A stretch of 64,000 nucleotides of DNA from Rhodococcus opacus B4 (GTDB taxonomy: Bacteria; Actinomycetota; Actinomycetes; Mycobacteriales; Mycobacteriaceae): NCBI RefSeq assembly GCF_000010805.1, contig NC_012521.1, positions 124,001 to 188,000 on the forward strand, given 5' to 3'. The notes under the pieces are model-generated. The model saw nothing but the letters and a program-made list of their open reading frames with translations. It was not told where the DNA came from and ran no database searches. This document shows, piece by piece, positions 33,232-41,730 of this stretch (within the stretch, counting starts at the first letter, position 1; each line of letters opens with the position of its first letter). The position numbers and the translations under genes were made by a program.

Positions 33232-34155
33232 GTGAACGATCAGGCGTCCCGGTCCGAGGCCTCAGCGCCAACTCGCACATCGAAACTGCACAGCCTGCAG
33301 TCGGCGGTCGAGTTGATCAAGGACGGTGACTTCATCGCTCTTGGCGGGCTGTGGTTCCAGAACAATCCGTCCGCAGCGGCCCGCGAGCTGGTGCGGGCCG
33401 GTAAGAAGGGCCTCCGGCTAGTGGCGGCACCACCGGCAAGTTATGCGGTAGACCTGCTCTTAGGGGCAGGCTGCGTCAAATCGGCGCACTTAGCGCATGT
33501 GTCCTTCGAGCACTTGGGCATGGCGCCGAACTTCCGACGCGTTGTCGAGCAGGAACTGACCAAGGTGTTCGACTGTGATGAGGCGACGATCCTCGGAGGA
33601 CTGATGGCAACCCTGGAGGATCTGCCGTACCACCCAGTTCCGTCGGTGAAGGGCACGGACATTATCGATGGCTGCGCTCAAACCAGCACGCGTCTGGTAG
33701 CGGGACTGGGCACGGTCGTGTCGGCGCCGGCAATCCGGCCCGATGTGTGCCTTCTCCACGTTCAAGAGGCGGACGCCTACGGGAATGTTCGTTATCACGG
33801 AACTCCGTTCTGCGATCCGCTCTTCGCTAAAGCCTCTACAACCGTGATTGTGACAGCCGATGTCATTGTGAATAATGACGTGATTCGGGCCGAACCGCAC
33901 CGGACGGTGATCCCTGGATATCTTGTCGATGCTGTTGTCGAAGCACCCTATGGCGCCCACCCCTGCGCAAGTCAGGGACACTACCCCCACGACGAACCCC
34001 ACCTTCTCGAGTACATCGCCTCAGGAGCGTCCGCTCACCGATGGAACGACGAATACCTCGGGCCCTTCGTTCACCAGCCGGCCAACCTCGACGACTACAT
34101 CGAATTAGTTGGCGGCGCAGCACGAATCGACCAACTAACAGACACAGTCCGATGA
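33232..34155 (+). CDS. CoA-transferase family protein, subunit A (IpdA-like)
   Basis: This 307-residue class I CoA-transferase-fold subunit has IKDGDFIALGGLWFQNNPSAA, LHVQEADAYGNVRYHG and YLVDAVVEAPYGAHPCAS as family features. It is closer in pattern to IpdA, the alpha subunit of the steroid ring-opening hydrolase IpdAB, than to glutaconate or acetoacetate CoA-transferases. Shared landmarks are the VDA-VEAP-GAH segment and an acidic DE pair (FDCDEATILGGL). The start is the GTG at 33232, 5 bases after GGAGG; a GTG one codon earlier is too close to the site. It overlaps subunit B by ATGA. The reaction may be CoA transfer or retro-Claisen hydrolysis of a cyclic beta-keto acyl-CoA. Confidence 0.8.
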   Translation: MNDQASRSEASAPTRTSKLHSLQSAVELIKDGDFIALGGLWFQNNPSAAARELVRAGKKGLRLVAAPPASYAVDLLLGAGCVKSAHLAHVSFEHLGMAPNFRRVVEQELTKVFDCDEATILGGLMATLEDLPYHPVPSVKGTDIIDGCAQTSTRLVAGLGTVVSAPAIRPDVCLLHVQEADAYGNVRYHGTPFCDPLFAKASTTVIVTADVIVNNDVIRAEPHRTVIPGYLVDAVVEAPYGAHPCASQGHYPHDEPHLLEYIASGASAHRWNDEYLGPFVHQPANLDDYIELVGGAARIDQLTDTVR

Positions 34156-34919
34156 TTGATTCCTACTCGACAGACGAACTGATGACCGTATTAATGGCAC
34201 GGGAGTTGCACAACGGCGACTTGGCGGTCACCGGCGCAACCTCCCTAGTGCCGGTCGCTGCGTGTCTCCTCGCTCAACAACTTCATGCACCCGACCTCAC
34301 ACTGATCATGCCCTCGGGCCTCGTCAATCCCCGACCAGGACGCCTGTATCGCTCCGCTTCCGACGGGCGGTGGGTAAAATGCGCCGAGGCAGTGGGAACC
34401 GGATACGACCTCTTCGAGATGTCGGAAAATGGCCGGCTCGACGTCATGTTCTACGGCGGAATTCAGATCGACAAACACGGCAATATCAACCTCACTAAGA
34501 CGGGACTCTCACAGGGGAGTCCACCAAAATTTCGGGGACCCGGCCTCGCCAATACATCCTTCGCCGTGGTATCCAAGCGAATCATCCTCTTCAGCCGGTC
34601 GCATACCTCTCGTACCTTCGTGGAAGAAGTCGACTTCGTGACCGCTTCCGGTCATCTGAGCGGCGGGTCGTCCCGGGCCGAGTCCGGCATCACAACCGAG
34701 GGTCCGGTCGTTTGCATCACACCGCTTGCCACCTTCTCGTTCGACGAGACCAAGGCGATGCAAGTACGCAGCATCCACCCTGGAGTCAATCCGGAAGACG
34801 TTGCAAACAACACAGGATTCAATTTGAGGCAGGGAAATTGGGACACAACCAGAGCTCCAACGGTCAACGAACTGACGACATTACGTCAATGTGTCGATAC
34901 CACAGGAGAACTCCGCTGA
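34152..34919 (+). CDS. CoA-transferase family protein, subunit B (IpdB-like)
   Basis: This 255-residue partner of the preceding gene is translationally coupled through an ATGA overlap. The segments VMFYGGIQIDKHGNINLT, FVEEVDFVTASGHLSGG and MQVRSIHPGVNPEDVANNTGF line up by eye with IpdB of steroid degradation (Q-D-GN-N, VE-VD-V-G, and S-HPGV-P-DV). That supports a heteromeric hydrolase or transferase acting on a CoA thioester. IpdAB opens the last steroid ring by a retro-Claisen step. Here it lies in a cluster that also encodes a BadI-like ring-opening enzyme, suggesting two carbon-carbon cleavages. Confidence 0.8.
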   Translation: MIDSYSTDELMTVLMARELHNGDLAVTGATSLVPVAACLLAQQLHAPDLTLIMPSGLVNPRPGRLYRSASDGRWVKCAEAVGTGYDLFEMSENGRLDVMFYGGIQIDKHGNINLTKTGLSQGSPPKFRGPGLANTSFAVVSKRIILFSRSHTSRTFVEEVDFVTASGHLSGGSSRAESGITTEGPVVCITPLATFSFDETKAMQVRSIHPGVNPEDVANNTGFNLRQGNWDTTRAPTVNELTTLRQCVDTTGELR

Positions 34920-34956
34920 ACGTCTCACTGGCCTAGTCGGAAAGGGCTAAAACCAA

Positions 34957-36192
34957 ATGAACTACAGCAATACCGCGCTCAAAGGTCTCCGCATCGTCGA
35001 CTTCTCACGTGTTGTTGCGGGACCGTTCTCGACGATGATTCTGGGTGATATGGGCGCCGAAGTCATCAAGATCGAGCGACCGGGAACCGGTGACGACAGT
35101 CGCGGATGGGGCCCGCCGTTCCTCGGGGAAGTCAGCTCATACTTCATGGGCTTGAATCGCAACAAGAAAAGCGTAGCGATCGACTTGGGAACTCCTGAGG
35201 GAGCATCGATCGCGCGTGAACTCGTCCGGAGCGCAGACGTCGTCGTCGAGAGCTTCCGGCCCGGGGTCATGAAACGGCTCGGACTGGACTACGAAACACT
35301 CCGATTGACGAACCCAAGCCTAATTTACTGCGCGATATCGGCTTTCGGTCAGGACGGTCCTTACCACGAGCGGCCGGGCTACGACTTGATGGTCTCAGCC
35401 CTGGGTGGACTGATGAGCGTCACGGGACCACCGCAGGGTGAGCCGGTCAAAGTAGGTGTAGCCGTGATCGATGTGTGCACGGGGCTACACGCTGCGCTGG
35501 GTGTCCTCTCCGCCTTACACCACCGGACGGTGACGGGCGAGGGGCAGCGAGTTGACGTGTCGCTTCTGAGCACCGAATTGGCGATGCTCATCAACACCGC
35601 CAGTGAGTACCTCATCGGCGGCAGCGTCGCTAAGCCGCAAGGTTCAGCACACGCGAACGTCGTTCCCTATCAGGCATTTCCCACCGAGGACGGATGGGTG
35701 TTGCTCGGTTCTCCCAATGATAAGCTCTTCCGAGTTCTTGCGGCAGCACTCGGAAGACCCGAGTGGGGAACCGACCCACGGTTCATCACGAATGGCGAGC
35801 GAGTCAAGCACCGCGACGAGATTGTTGCGCAGATCAGTGCGATCACATGCACCCAGACAACGGCACATTGGGTGGAACTTCTGTCTTCCACCGGCGCGCC
35901 GGTCGCCCCGATTAACCGGATGGATGCTGTTTTCGAGGATCCTCAAGTACGTCATCTCGATCAAGTGGCAGAAGTTGACCATCCCATGTTCGGTAAGCAC
36001 AAAGTGGTCACATCGGCACTAAGGCTCTCCGCCACACCGCCCATCGTCGGTGACGCTGCTCCGCGGTTGGGTGAACATACGAAACAGGTTCTGACCGAAC
36101 TAGGCATCACGAATGATCGCATCGATGAATTGGTGGACCACTGTGTTGTGGAATTCCGTCCGGCCGATGAAGAATTCACGCTGGTCGATTAG
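34957..36192 (+). CDS. CaiB/BaiF (class III) CoA-transferase, first copy
   Basis: This 411-residue family III CoA-transferase has GLRIVDFSRVVAGPFSTM, DLGTPEGASIARELVRSADVVVESFRPGVM and the segment RPGYDLMVSALGGLMSVTG, whose Asp143 is the expected acyl-anhydride nucleophile. It would move CoA from a donor thioester to a carboxylic acid. No CoA ligase is present in this cluster, so the two class III transferases probably provide substrate activation. The gene lies 37 bases after subunit B and 48 bases before the second copy. Confidence 0.9.
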   Translation: MNYSNTALKGLRIVDFSRVVAGPFSTMILGDMGAEVIKIERPGTGDDSRGWGPPFLGEVSSYFMGLNRNKKSVAIDLGTPEGASIARELVRSADVVVESFRPGVMKRLGLDYETLRLTNPSLIYCAISAFGQDGPYHERPGYDLMVSALGGLMSVTGPPQGEPVKVGVAVIDVCTGLHAALGVLSALHHRTVTGEGQRVDVSLLSTELAMLINTASEYLIGGSVAKPQGSAHANVVPYQAFPTEDGWVLLGSPNDKLFRVLAAALGRPEWGTDPRFITNGERVKHRDEIVAQISAITCTQTTAHWVELLSSTGAPVAPINRMDAVFEDPQVRHLDQVAEVDHPMFGKHKVVTSALRLSATPPIVGDAAPRLGEHTKQVLTELGITNDRIDELVDHCVVEFRPADEEFTLVD

Positions 36193-36240
36193 AGCCACGA
36201 TGGCGATCTTGGCGTGCACACTTCCTTGAGGAGATATCTC

Positions 36241-37470
36241 GTGGCACAACCCTCCATCCCGTTCCACCGTGGGCCACTCACTGGTCTACGAATTGTGGAC
36301 ATGACAACTTCCTACGCCGGCCCCACCGCGGCGATGTATCTCGCAGATCTCGGTGCTGATGTCATAAAGGTCGAACGCCCTGGCCACGGCGACGAGGCCC
36401 GCATGTGGGGTCCCCCGTTCGTCACGCACGCCTCCGCATGGTTCGCCTCAGCCAACCGCAACAAAAGGTCAGTTGTCCTCGACATTCGTCATAATGAGGG
36501 TCTCGACGCCCTGTACAGCTTGATTGGTAACTCTGACGTCTTCTTGCAGAACTTGAATCCTGCGAAACTCAGGAAGCTAAAGCTGCATCCTGAAGTTCTA
36601 CGTACCAGATTCCCGCGCTTGATCTACTGTGCCATTTCAGGATTCGGCCTCGACGGACCGGACGCCGAACTTCCCGGTTACGATCTGGCTGCGCAGGCCA
36701 GATCGGGGTTGATGTCGGTGACAGGTGCGCTTGGCGGATCGCCTCAGCGAGTGTCGACCGCACTCTCGGACATCGTGACCGGAATGTGCGCGGCTCTGGC
36801 GGTTAGTGCGGCAGCGGTGAGACAGCGCACCGATGGTGTCGGCGATACGATCGACGTTTCGTTGCTGGACTCGGACCTGGCACTGATGGCGCCGCGAATT
36901 GCTGCTTACTGCGCTGGCGGGACCGAGCCAGTACCGAGCGGCGGCACGGATTCCGTCCTGGCGGTTTACCAGACATTCCGAACGGAAGACCGGGATATCG
37001 CGATCGCGATCGGCAACGATTCCATGTGGACACGCTTCTGCCGAGCAATCGGAGAGCCCGATCTCGGTACCGACCAGGCCTTTGGAACTAACGCCGATCG
37101 ACGCCGCCACCGAGGGCAGCTCACACAGCTAATCGAACGCCGCCTCATCGAGAGACCAGCCAGCGAATGGTTGACGATTCTTGCTCAGTCCGGGGTGCCG
37201 TGCTCGCTCGTTCAATTCCTCTCCGAAGTCGTCGCCGATCGCCAAGTCATTGCGCGTTCGAGCCTGATGCCAGTTCCCGAGTCTGCAAGGCAGATGGTGA
37301 GCGTGCGGAGCCCATTCCGACTCGCTTCCATACCGAATCCGCGGAATGACCGCTTCCCTGAGCATGGAGCCCACACCGAAGAAGTTCTTCTCGAAAGCGG
37401 CTTGAGCCCGGAAAGGGTTGCGCAGCTACTCGTATCGGGGGCGGTCTCCCAGCTAGAGCAGAAAGAATGA
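36241..37470 (+). CDS. CaiB/BaiF (class III) CoA-transferase, second copy
   Basis: The protein is 409 residues from the GTG at 36241, which follows a GAGGAG site; an ATG 27 bases upstream lacks one. It shows the same landmarks as the first copy (GLRIVDMTTSYAGPTAAM, nucleophile Asp148 in PGYDLAAQARSGLMSVTG) but has diverged widely, so the two are not a recent duplication. Tandem class III transferases often form heteromers or handle different acids. The stop is 4 bases before the crotonase start. Confidence 0.9.
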   Translation: MAQPSIPFHRGPLTGLRIVDMTTSYAGPTAAMYLADLGADVIKVERPGHGDEARMWGPPFVTHASAWFASANRNKRSVVLDIRHNEGLDALYSLIGNSDVFLQNLNPAKLRKLKLHPEVLRTRFPRLIYCAISGFGLDGPDAELPGYDLAAQARSGLMSVTGALGGSPQRVSTALSDIVTGMCAALAVSAAAVRQRTDGVGDTIDVSLLDSDLALMAPRIAAYCAGGTEPVPSGGTDSVLAVYQTFRTEDRDIAIAIGNDSMWTRFCRAIGEPDLGTDQAFGTNADRRRHRGQLTQLIERRLIERPASEWLTILAQSGVPCSLVQFLSEVVADRQVIARSSLMPVPESARQMVSVRSPFRLASIPNPRNDRFPEHGAHTEEVLLESGLSPERVAQLLVSGAVSQLEQKE

Positions 37471-37474
37471 TTTG

Positions 37475-38299
37475 ATGAGCACCGCAAATGAGTTGCAAGT
37501 CAGTACCCATGGTCCAATCACGGTTGTCACAATCTCCCGACCAACAGTTCACAATGCCCTCAACAGCGCCCTTATCCAGCAGCTCGCGGCCGAAGTTCGT
37601 GATCGTTCCGAGGACGGTCACACCCGAGCGATAGTAATCACCGGCCTCGGTGACAAGGCCTTCAGCGCCGGAGCCGACCTCAATGAACTGGCCACGCTCG
37701 ACGCAAACGCCGCGTACGAGGTTATGCGTGCCGGACAGACAGCATTCCGCCTGATCGAAAGGAGCCGCATCCCAGTGATCGCTGCTGTCAATGGCATCGC
37801 GCTGGGTGGGGGGTTCGAGTTGGTCCTGGCATGCTCTTTCTCGATCGTCAGTCGGAACGCCTCCATGGGGCTACCTGAGTCTGGTTTGGGTCTCATTCCG
37901 GGGTATGGCGGCACCCAACGTCTGCAGCGACGTATCGGCCCCAGCACCGCTAGGTTCGTCATGTTGACGGGCCGACGGGTGGATGCAAATCGCGCCTACC
38001 AGATCGGTCTCACCCCGTTCCCACCAACGGATCCAGAGCTGCTGATGCCGGTTGCCTTGGAAGTGGCGGAAGAGATCGCCCACCGCGGGCCCGTTGCTAC
38101 CGAAACCATTCTCGGGCTCGTCGATCAGGGCTACGAACTCGCCCTTGACGCAGCACTTGCACTCGAGACGCATCATGCCGCGCTGGCAATCGGCGGCAAC
38201 GAGTCGACGGTGGGTATCCAGGCATTTCACGATCGGCAGAGACCACAGTTCGCTGCGTTGGCCACCACCACCACCACATCCGATGACAGGAGAAACTGA
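37475..38299 (+). CDS. Enoyl-CoA hydratase (crotonase family)
   Basis: The protein is 274 residues, with both hydratase glutamates: Glu115 in LGGGFELVLAC and Glu135 in GLPESGLGLIPGYGGTQRL. It hydrates a 2-enoyl-CoA. The C-terminus ends in a run of threonines and is a little longer than usual. It lies 4 bases after the CaiB gene and 1 base before the first 3-hydroxyacyl-CoA dehydrogenase, so it belongs to the same operon. Together with the two dehydrogenases it gives the hydration and oxidation steps of a beta-oxidation-like sequence. Confidence 0.9.
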   Translation: MSTANELQVSTHGPITVVTISRPTVHNALNSALIQQLAAEVRDRSEDGHTRAIVITGLGDKAFSAGADLNELATLDANAAYEVMRAGQTAFRLIERSRIPVIAAVNGIALGGGFELVLACSFSIVSRNASMGLPESGLGLIPGYGGTQRLQRRIGPSTARFVMLTGRRVDANRAYQIGLTPFPPTDPELLMPVALEVAEEIAHRGPVATETILGLVDQGYELALDAALALETHHAALAIGGNESTVGIQAFHDRQRPQFAALATTTTTSDDRRN

Positions 38300-38300
38300 C

Positions 38301-39179
38301 ATGAATCTGATCCAAAGCCCGGTTGCGGTCATCGGGGCCGGAACGATGGGTTCCGGAATCGCAACCGTCGCGGCCCGGGGAGGCTATGACACCGTCGTCT
38401 ATGACGTCAGCGAGCAGGGACTGACCCGTGGGCTCGACACAATTCGTTCCTTCTTCGAGAAGAGCCGAGATCTAGGGAAACTCACCGCGGAGGAGGCCTC
38501 CGCTGCGAACGCTCGTGTGAGGGGTACGACCGACATTACTGATTTGGCAACCGCCGGAGTAGTCATCGAGGCGGTCTTCGAAGACTTGGCGGTCAAGAAG
38601 GAACTCATGGGGCAGGTGGAGTCCATCGTGGCCGCGGACACGCTTCTTCACACCAACACGTCAACGCTGTCCGTCACCGCGATCGCGTCAGGTCTCAAGC
38701 ATCCCGACCGTCTCGTTGGAACGCACTACTGCAATCCTGCGCCTCTGCTCTCGCTCGTCGAAGTCGCGGATGGACGACACACCGCAACGAGCGCACGTGA
38801 AACATGTATCGAGTTCCTGCGATCGGTTGGTAAGACGACGGTCGTAACAAAAGATCGTCCTGGTTTCATCGTCAATCGCTTCTTGATCCCGTGGGAAAAC
38901 AGCTGCATTCAAGCCCTCGACTCGGGTCTCGGAACGATCGAGTCCATCGACACCGCAGTCACCGGGGCACTCGGCCATCCGATGGGGCCGTTCCGACTTC
39001 TCGACATCGTCGGATTGGATATCCACCAGCAGGTCGCGACCCGACTGTATGAGCAACTGCGCGATCCCCGCTTCTTCCCGCCGCCCATGGTCGAACGGAT
39101 GGTCTCCGCCGGCAACCTCGGACGAAAGACGGGACGCGGGTTCTACGAGTACGACAACACCCGGCTGTTCGGATCGTGA
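38301..39179 (+). CDS. 3-hydroxyacyl-CoA dehydrogenase, first copy
   Basis: This 292-residue enzyme has the NAD motif GAGTMGSG at 12-19 and the catalytic His142 in GTHYCNPAPLLSLVEV. The C-terminal dimerisation domain carries GPFRLLDIVGLDIHQQV. It oxidises a 3-hydroxyacyl-CoA to the 3-keto form. Cys in the usual HFFNP position (HYCNP) is a small departure from the family. The start ATG has an AGGAG site and follows the hydratase stop by 1 base. A second, different copy follows after 48 bases. Confidence 0.92.
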   Translation: MNLIQSPVAVIGAGTMGSGIATVAARGGYDTVVYDVSEQGLTRGLDTIRSFFEKSRDLGKLTAEEASAANARVRGTTDITDLATAGVVIEAVFEDLAVKKELMGQVESIVAADTLLHTNTSTLSVTAIASGLKHPDRLVGTHYCNPAPLLSLVEVADGRHTATSARETCIEFLRSVGKTTVVTKDRPGFIVNRFLIPWENSCIQALDSGLGTIESIDTAVTGALGHPMGPFRLLDIVGLDIHQQVATRLYEQLRDPRFFPPPMVERMVSAGNLGRKTGRGFYEYDNTRLFGS

Positions 39180-39227
39180 GCGACAACAACATTCCTGGTT
39201 TCTTCCAAGCCCAGCAAAGGAGTACCG

Positions 39228-40091
39228 ATGTCTGAACTACAGAACGTGGCAGTAATGGGATACGGCACGATGGGAGCCGGAATCGCGCAACTCATCGCTC
39301 AGTCCGGGCGCACAGTGAGGATCCTCGAAGCCGAGCAGGACCGTCTAGACGCCGGTCGGCGATCGGTGGAGGAATTTACGGCCACCGGTGTACGGCGCGG
39401 AAAGCTGAGCGAAGACCAGCGCGAACAACTACTCGGCCGTTTGCACGGCACAACCCAAGTTTCGGATCTCAGTGACTGTGACCTCGTAATCGAAGCGGTG
39501 ACCGAGCGGAAAGACGTCAAGCAGGACCTGTTCGAGGCCGTATCGGAGCACGTGCCGACGACTACTTTGATTGTCACGAACACTTCGGCTCTCTCAATCA
39601 CCGAACTGGCGCGCAGCGTCGAGGCACCCGAGCGGTTCGCAGGACTCCATTTCTTCAATCCGGCACCACTAATGTCGGTTGTCGAGGTTGTGCATGCTCT
39701 CCAGACCTCCGACACTGCAGTGACGGCCCTGTCGGAATTCGTCACCTCACTAGGCAAAGCCCCTGTCGTCGTGAAGGATCGTCCGGGCTTCCTCGTGAAC
39801 TTTCTGCTCATGCCCTATCTGAACGACGTCGTTCAGGCATACGACGATGCACTCGCAACCGCCGAAGATATCGACACCGCCCTGAAGCTAGGTCTCGGCT
39901 ATAAACTGGGGCCGCTCGAATTGCTCGACATGATTGGGCTCGACGTACACAATCACGCAACCCACAGCGCGTACGAGGCGACGTTGGACCCCCGATTCGC
40001 TCCGCCCCCACTCCTTCGCCAGATGGTCGCGGCGGGTCGCCACGGAACTAAGACCACGTCGGGGTTTCGCACGCAGGATGGTACGTACTGA
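39228..40091 (+). CDS. 3-hydroxyacyl-CoA dehydrogenase, second copy
   Basis: This 287-residue protein has GYGTMGAG at 11-18, catalytic His141 in the standard GLHFFNPAPLMSVVEV, and GPLELLDMIGLDVHNHA near the C-terminus. It differs from the first copy over most of its length, so each probably handles a different intermediate, for example one before and one after ring opening. The stop overlaps the BadI-like start by one base (TGATG). An AAAGGAG site precedes the ATG. Confidence 0.92.
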   Translation: MSELQNVAVMGYGTMGAGIAQLIAQSGRTVRILEAEQDRLDAGRRSVEEFTATGVRRGKLSEDQREQLLGRLHGTTQVSDLSDCDLVIEAVTERKDVKQDLFEAVSEHVPTTTLIVTNTSALSITELARSVEAPERFAGLHFFNPAPLMSVVEVVHALQTSDTAVTALSEFVTSLGKAPVVVKDRPGFLVNFLLMPYLNDVVQAYDDALATAEDIDTALKLGLGYKLGPLELLDMIGLDVHNHATHSAYEATLDPRFAPPPLLRQMVAAGRHGTKTTSGFRTQDGTY

Positions 40092-40873
40092 TGAGCGCTG
40101 AATACGATGACATCCAGATCAAACACAACGGAGCGGTGCTGACGATCACCATCGATCGGCAAGAGTCGGGCAACAAACTCCGCGCACAGACGTGCAATGA
40201 GCTCATCGATGCCCTCCAGCGCTTTCGGCTCGATCCCGCTCTGCAGGCTGCTGTGCTGACCGGCGCCGGCGAGAAGTTCTTCTGCATCGGCGGGGAACAC
40301 GACGAACTTACTCGACTCGACCAATCGGCGGTCATTCCAATTATCGACGTATACCAGTCCATTGACACGATCGGGAAACCGATCATCGCGGCGGTGAACG
40401 GCTTCGCGGTCGGCGGTGGCAACGTCCTCCACACCGTTTGCGACCTGACGATCGCCTCCGAGTCAGCGGTGTTTCGTCAGGTAGGGCCTATGGTCGGCAG
40501 CTTCGACGCCGGCTACGGCACTTGGTACCTGGAAGACACTATCGGCCGGAAGCGGGCCAAGGAGATGTGGTACCTGAACAAGAAGTATTCGGCAGCGCAA
40601 GCGCTCAGTATAGGCCTCGTGAACGAGGTCGTTCCGATAGACCAACTGCAGTCGCGCGCACGCGAAGTGGCGCAAGATATTTCGCACCGCAGCCCGCTCG
40701 CCATCGGAGCACTCAAAGGAGCGTTCTCGGCACGGCACAATGGTGTTTCCGGGCAAGCGCGCCTGGCACACGACCAGTTGCTGACCCTCTACTTGGCGAC
40801 CGACGAGGCGCACGAAGTCGCGACGTCGTTCGCCGAGCGACGTCAGCCCGATGCCAAAACCTTCTGGACGTAG
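40091..40873 (+). CDS. BadI/MenB-type crotonase, likely 2-ketocyclohexanecarboxyl-CoA hydrolase
   Basis: The protein is 260 residues. The segment GKPIIAAVNGFAVGGGNVLH (96-115) followed by CDLTIAS, and FRQVGPMVGSFDAGYGT (128-144) followed by GRKRAKEMWYLNKKYSA, are diagnostic of the MenB/BadI branch. The D-x-GYGT form (Asp139) matches BadI better than MenB, which usually has GGWG. The hydratase glutamates are absent, as expected. BadI opens 2-ketocyclohexane-1-carboxyl-CoA to pimelyl-CoA. With two 3-hydroxyacyl-CoA dehydrogenases, a hydratase and CoA-transferases in the same operon, a cyclohexanecarboxylate-like or larger alicyclic acid is the likely substrate. No other menaquinone genes are near, which argues against MenB. 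Confidence 0.82.
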   Translation: MSAEYDDIQIKHNGAVLTITIDRQESGNKLRAQTCNELIDALQRFRLDPALQAAVLTGAGEKFFCIGGEHDELTRLDQSAVIPIIDVYQSIDTIGKPIIAAVNGFAVGGGNVLHTVCDLTIASESAVFRQVGPMVGSFDAGYGTWYLEDTIGRKRAKEMWYLNKKYSAAQALSIGLVNEVVPIDQLQSRAREVAQDISHRSPLAIGALKGAFSARHNGVSGQARLAHDQLLTLYLATDEAHEVATSFAERRQPDAKTFWT

Positions 40874-41702
40874 GGGTCCGGGGGAGCACCTCGCTCCAGG
40901 CAGTACTAGGCCCGGCAGCCAGACTCCGGGCGGTGTCTTCAGTACTGGCACCATCGACTTCAACCAGCACGACGAGTGCCATTGGCAAGGGACTCTCACC
41001 TCCTCGCTACACGCTCGCAATCGTGCATCGCTGGAGGTTCGTTACTCTTGATCTGTCCATGCGGTACGCGAATTACGAGACCGAAGTGAGGTTGTTTGGC
41101 GGTGTGCGCCCGTATCGCATGCCGCCAAACAACTGCGCGGTGACGGTGTATATTCTGGCGCCGAGTAAATACTCAGCCGCTTCGTGTGGCCCCACCGAAA
41201 GGCGCACCGAGATGCACCGTCGCCGAGATCCGTCAGGGTCGCAGCTCAAGGGTATCTCGGGGCGGCGGTTCTGCACTGAAGAAGGGTGCAAGTCCGGTGA
41301 CCGGGACAATTCAGCAGCGTGATCGAGGACCTGTCGAATGCCGTGGCATCCGCAGGACGCCGGGGGGTGAACCGCGCTGCCGACCGCCTTCCTGTACGTC
41401 TGGTGGAACGGCGACGTTGAGTGCCTACGGCCGGAAATTTCGACTCACGCCTACTCCACCGGCCCTGCAGTGGAAACGGCATCGAACCCTCGACCACGTT
41501 CTCCTACCAATCAACCAACGCTCTCGGTCCAGCCACCAGGCGACAACTTTGAGCCAGGTGCGGGCACAGGCGCGTTCCGTACCGTCCTACTACCTTTGGG
41601 CCTGGCCCGCGCGAGGGAGTGCGGCGGCTCCAAAACGAGACGCGACCGCTCGAATCCAACACCGGTGAACTCCCGCCAATCCTGTGCCGGTTGTATGATT
41701 AA
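40874..41702. other. Intergenic stretch with a long hairpin
   Basis: No credible gene is seen between the BadI-like gene and the IclR gene; the open frames on both strands are shadows or low-complexity arginine/proline-rich readings. A perfect 12-bp inverted repeat at 41091-41133 is the only structure noted. Confidence 0.5.
41091..41133. terminator. 12-bp stem hairpin after the catabolic operon (possible terminator)
   Basis: GTTGTTTGGCGG (41091-41102) pairs perfectly with CCGCCAAACAAC (41122-41133) over a 19-base loop that could itself pair further (TGCG with CGCA). No T run follows, as is common for actinobacterial hairpins, so terminator function is only inferred. It lies about 220 bases past the last gene. 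It could also be a regulatory site or the scar of a mobile element. Confidence 0.45.
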
Positions 41703-41716
41703 GTAACGAAAGTTAC
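41703..41716. promoter_or_regulatory. Palindrome upstream of the IclR gene
   Basis: GTAAC-GAAA-GTTAC lies 15-28 bases before the IclR GTG start, partly overlapping the region where the transcript would begin, with AAGGAAGG as ribosome site after it. This is where an autoregulatory operator is expected. Its arms differ from the AAACCAT sites at 33.2 kb. Confidence 0.5.
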
Positions 41717-41730
41717 AAGGAAGGTCACCA

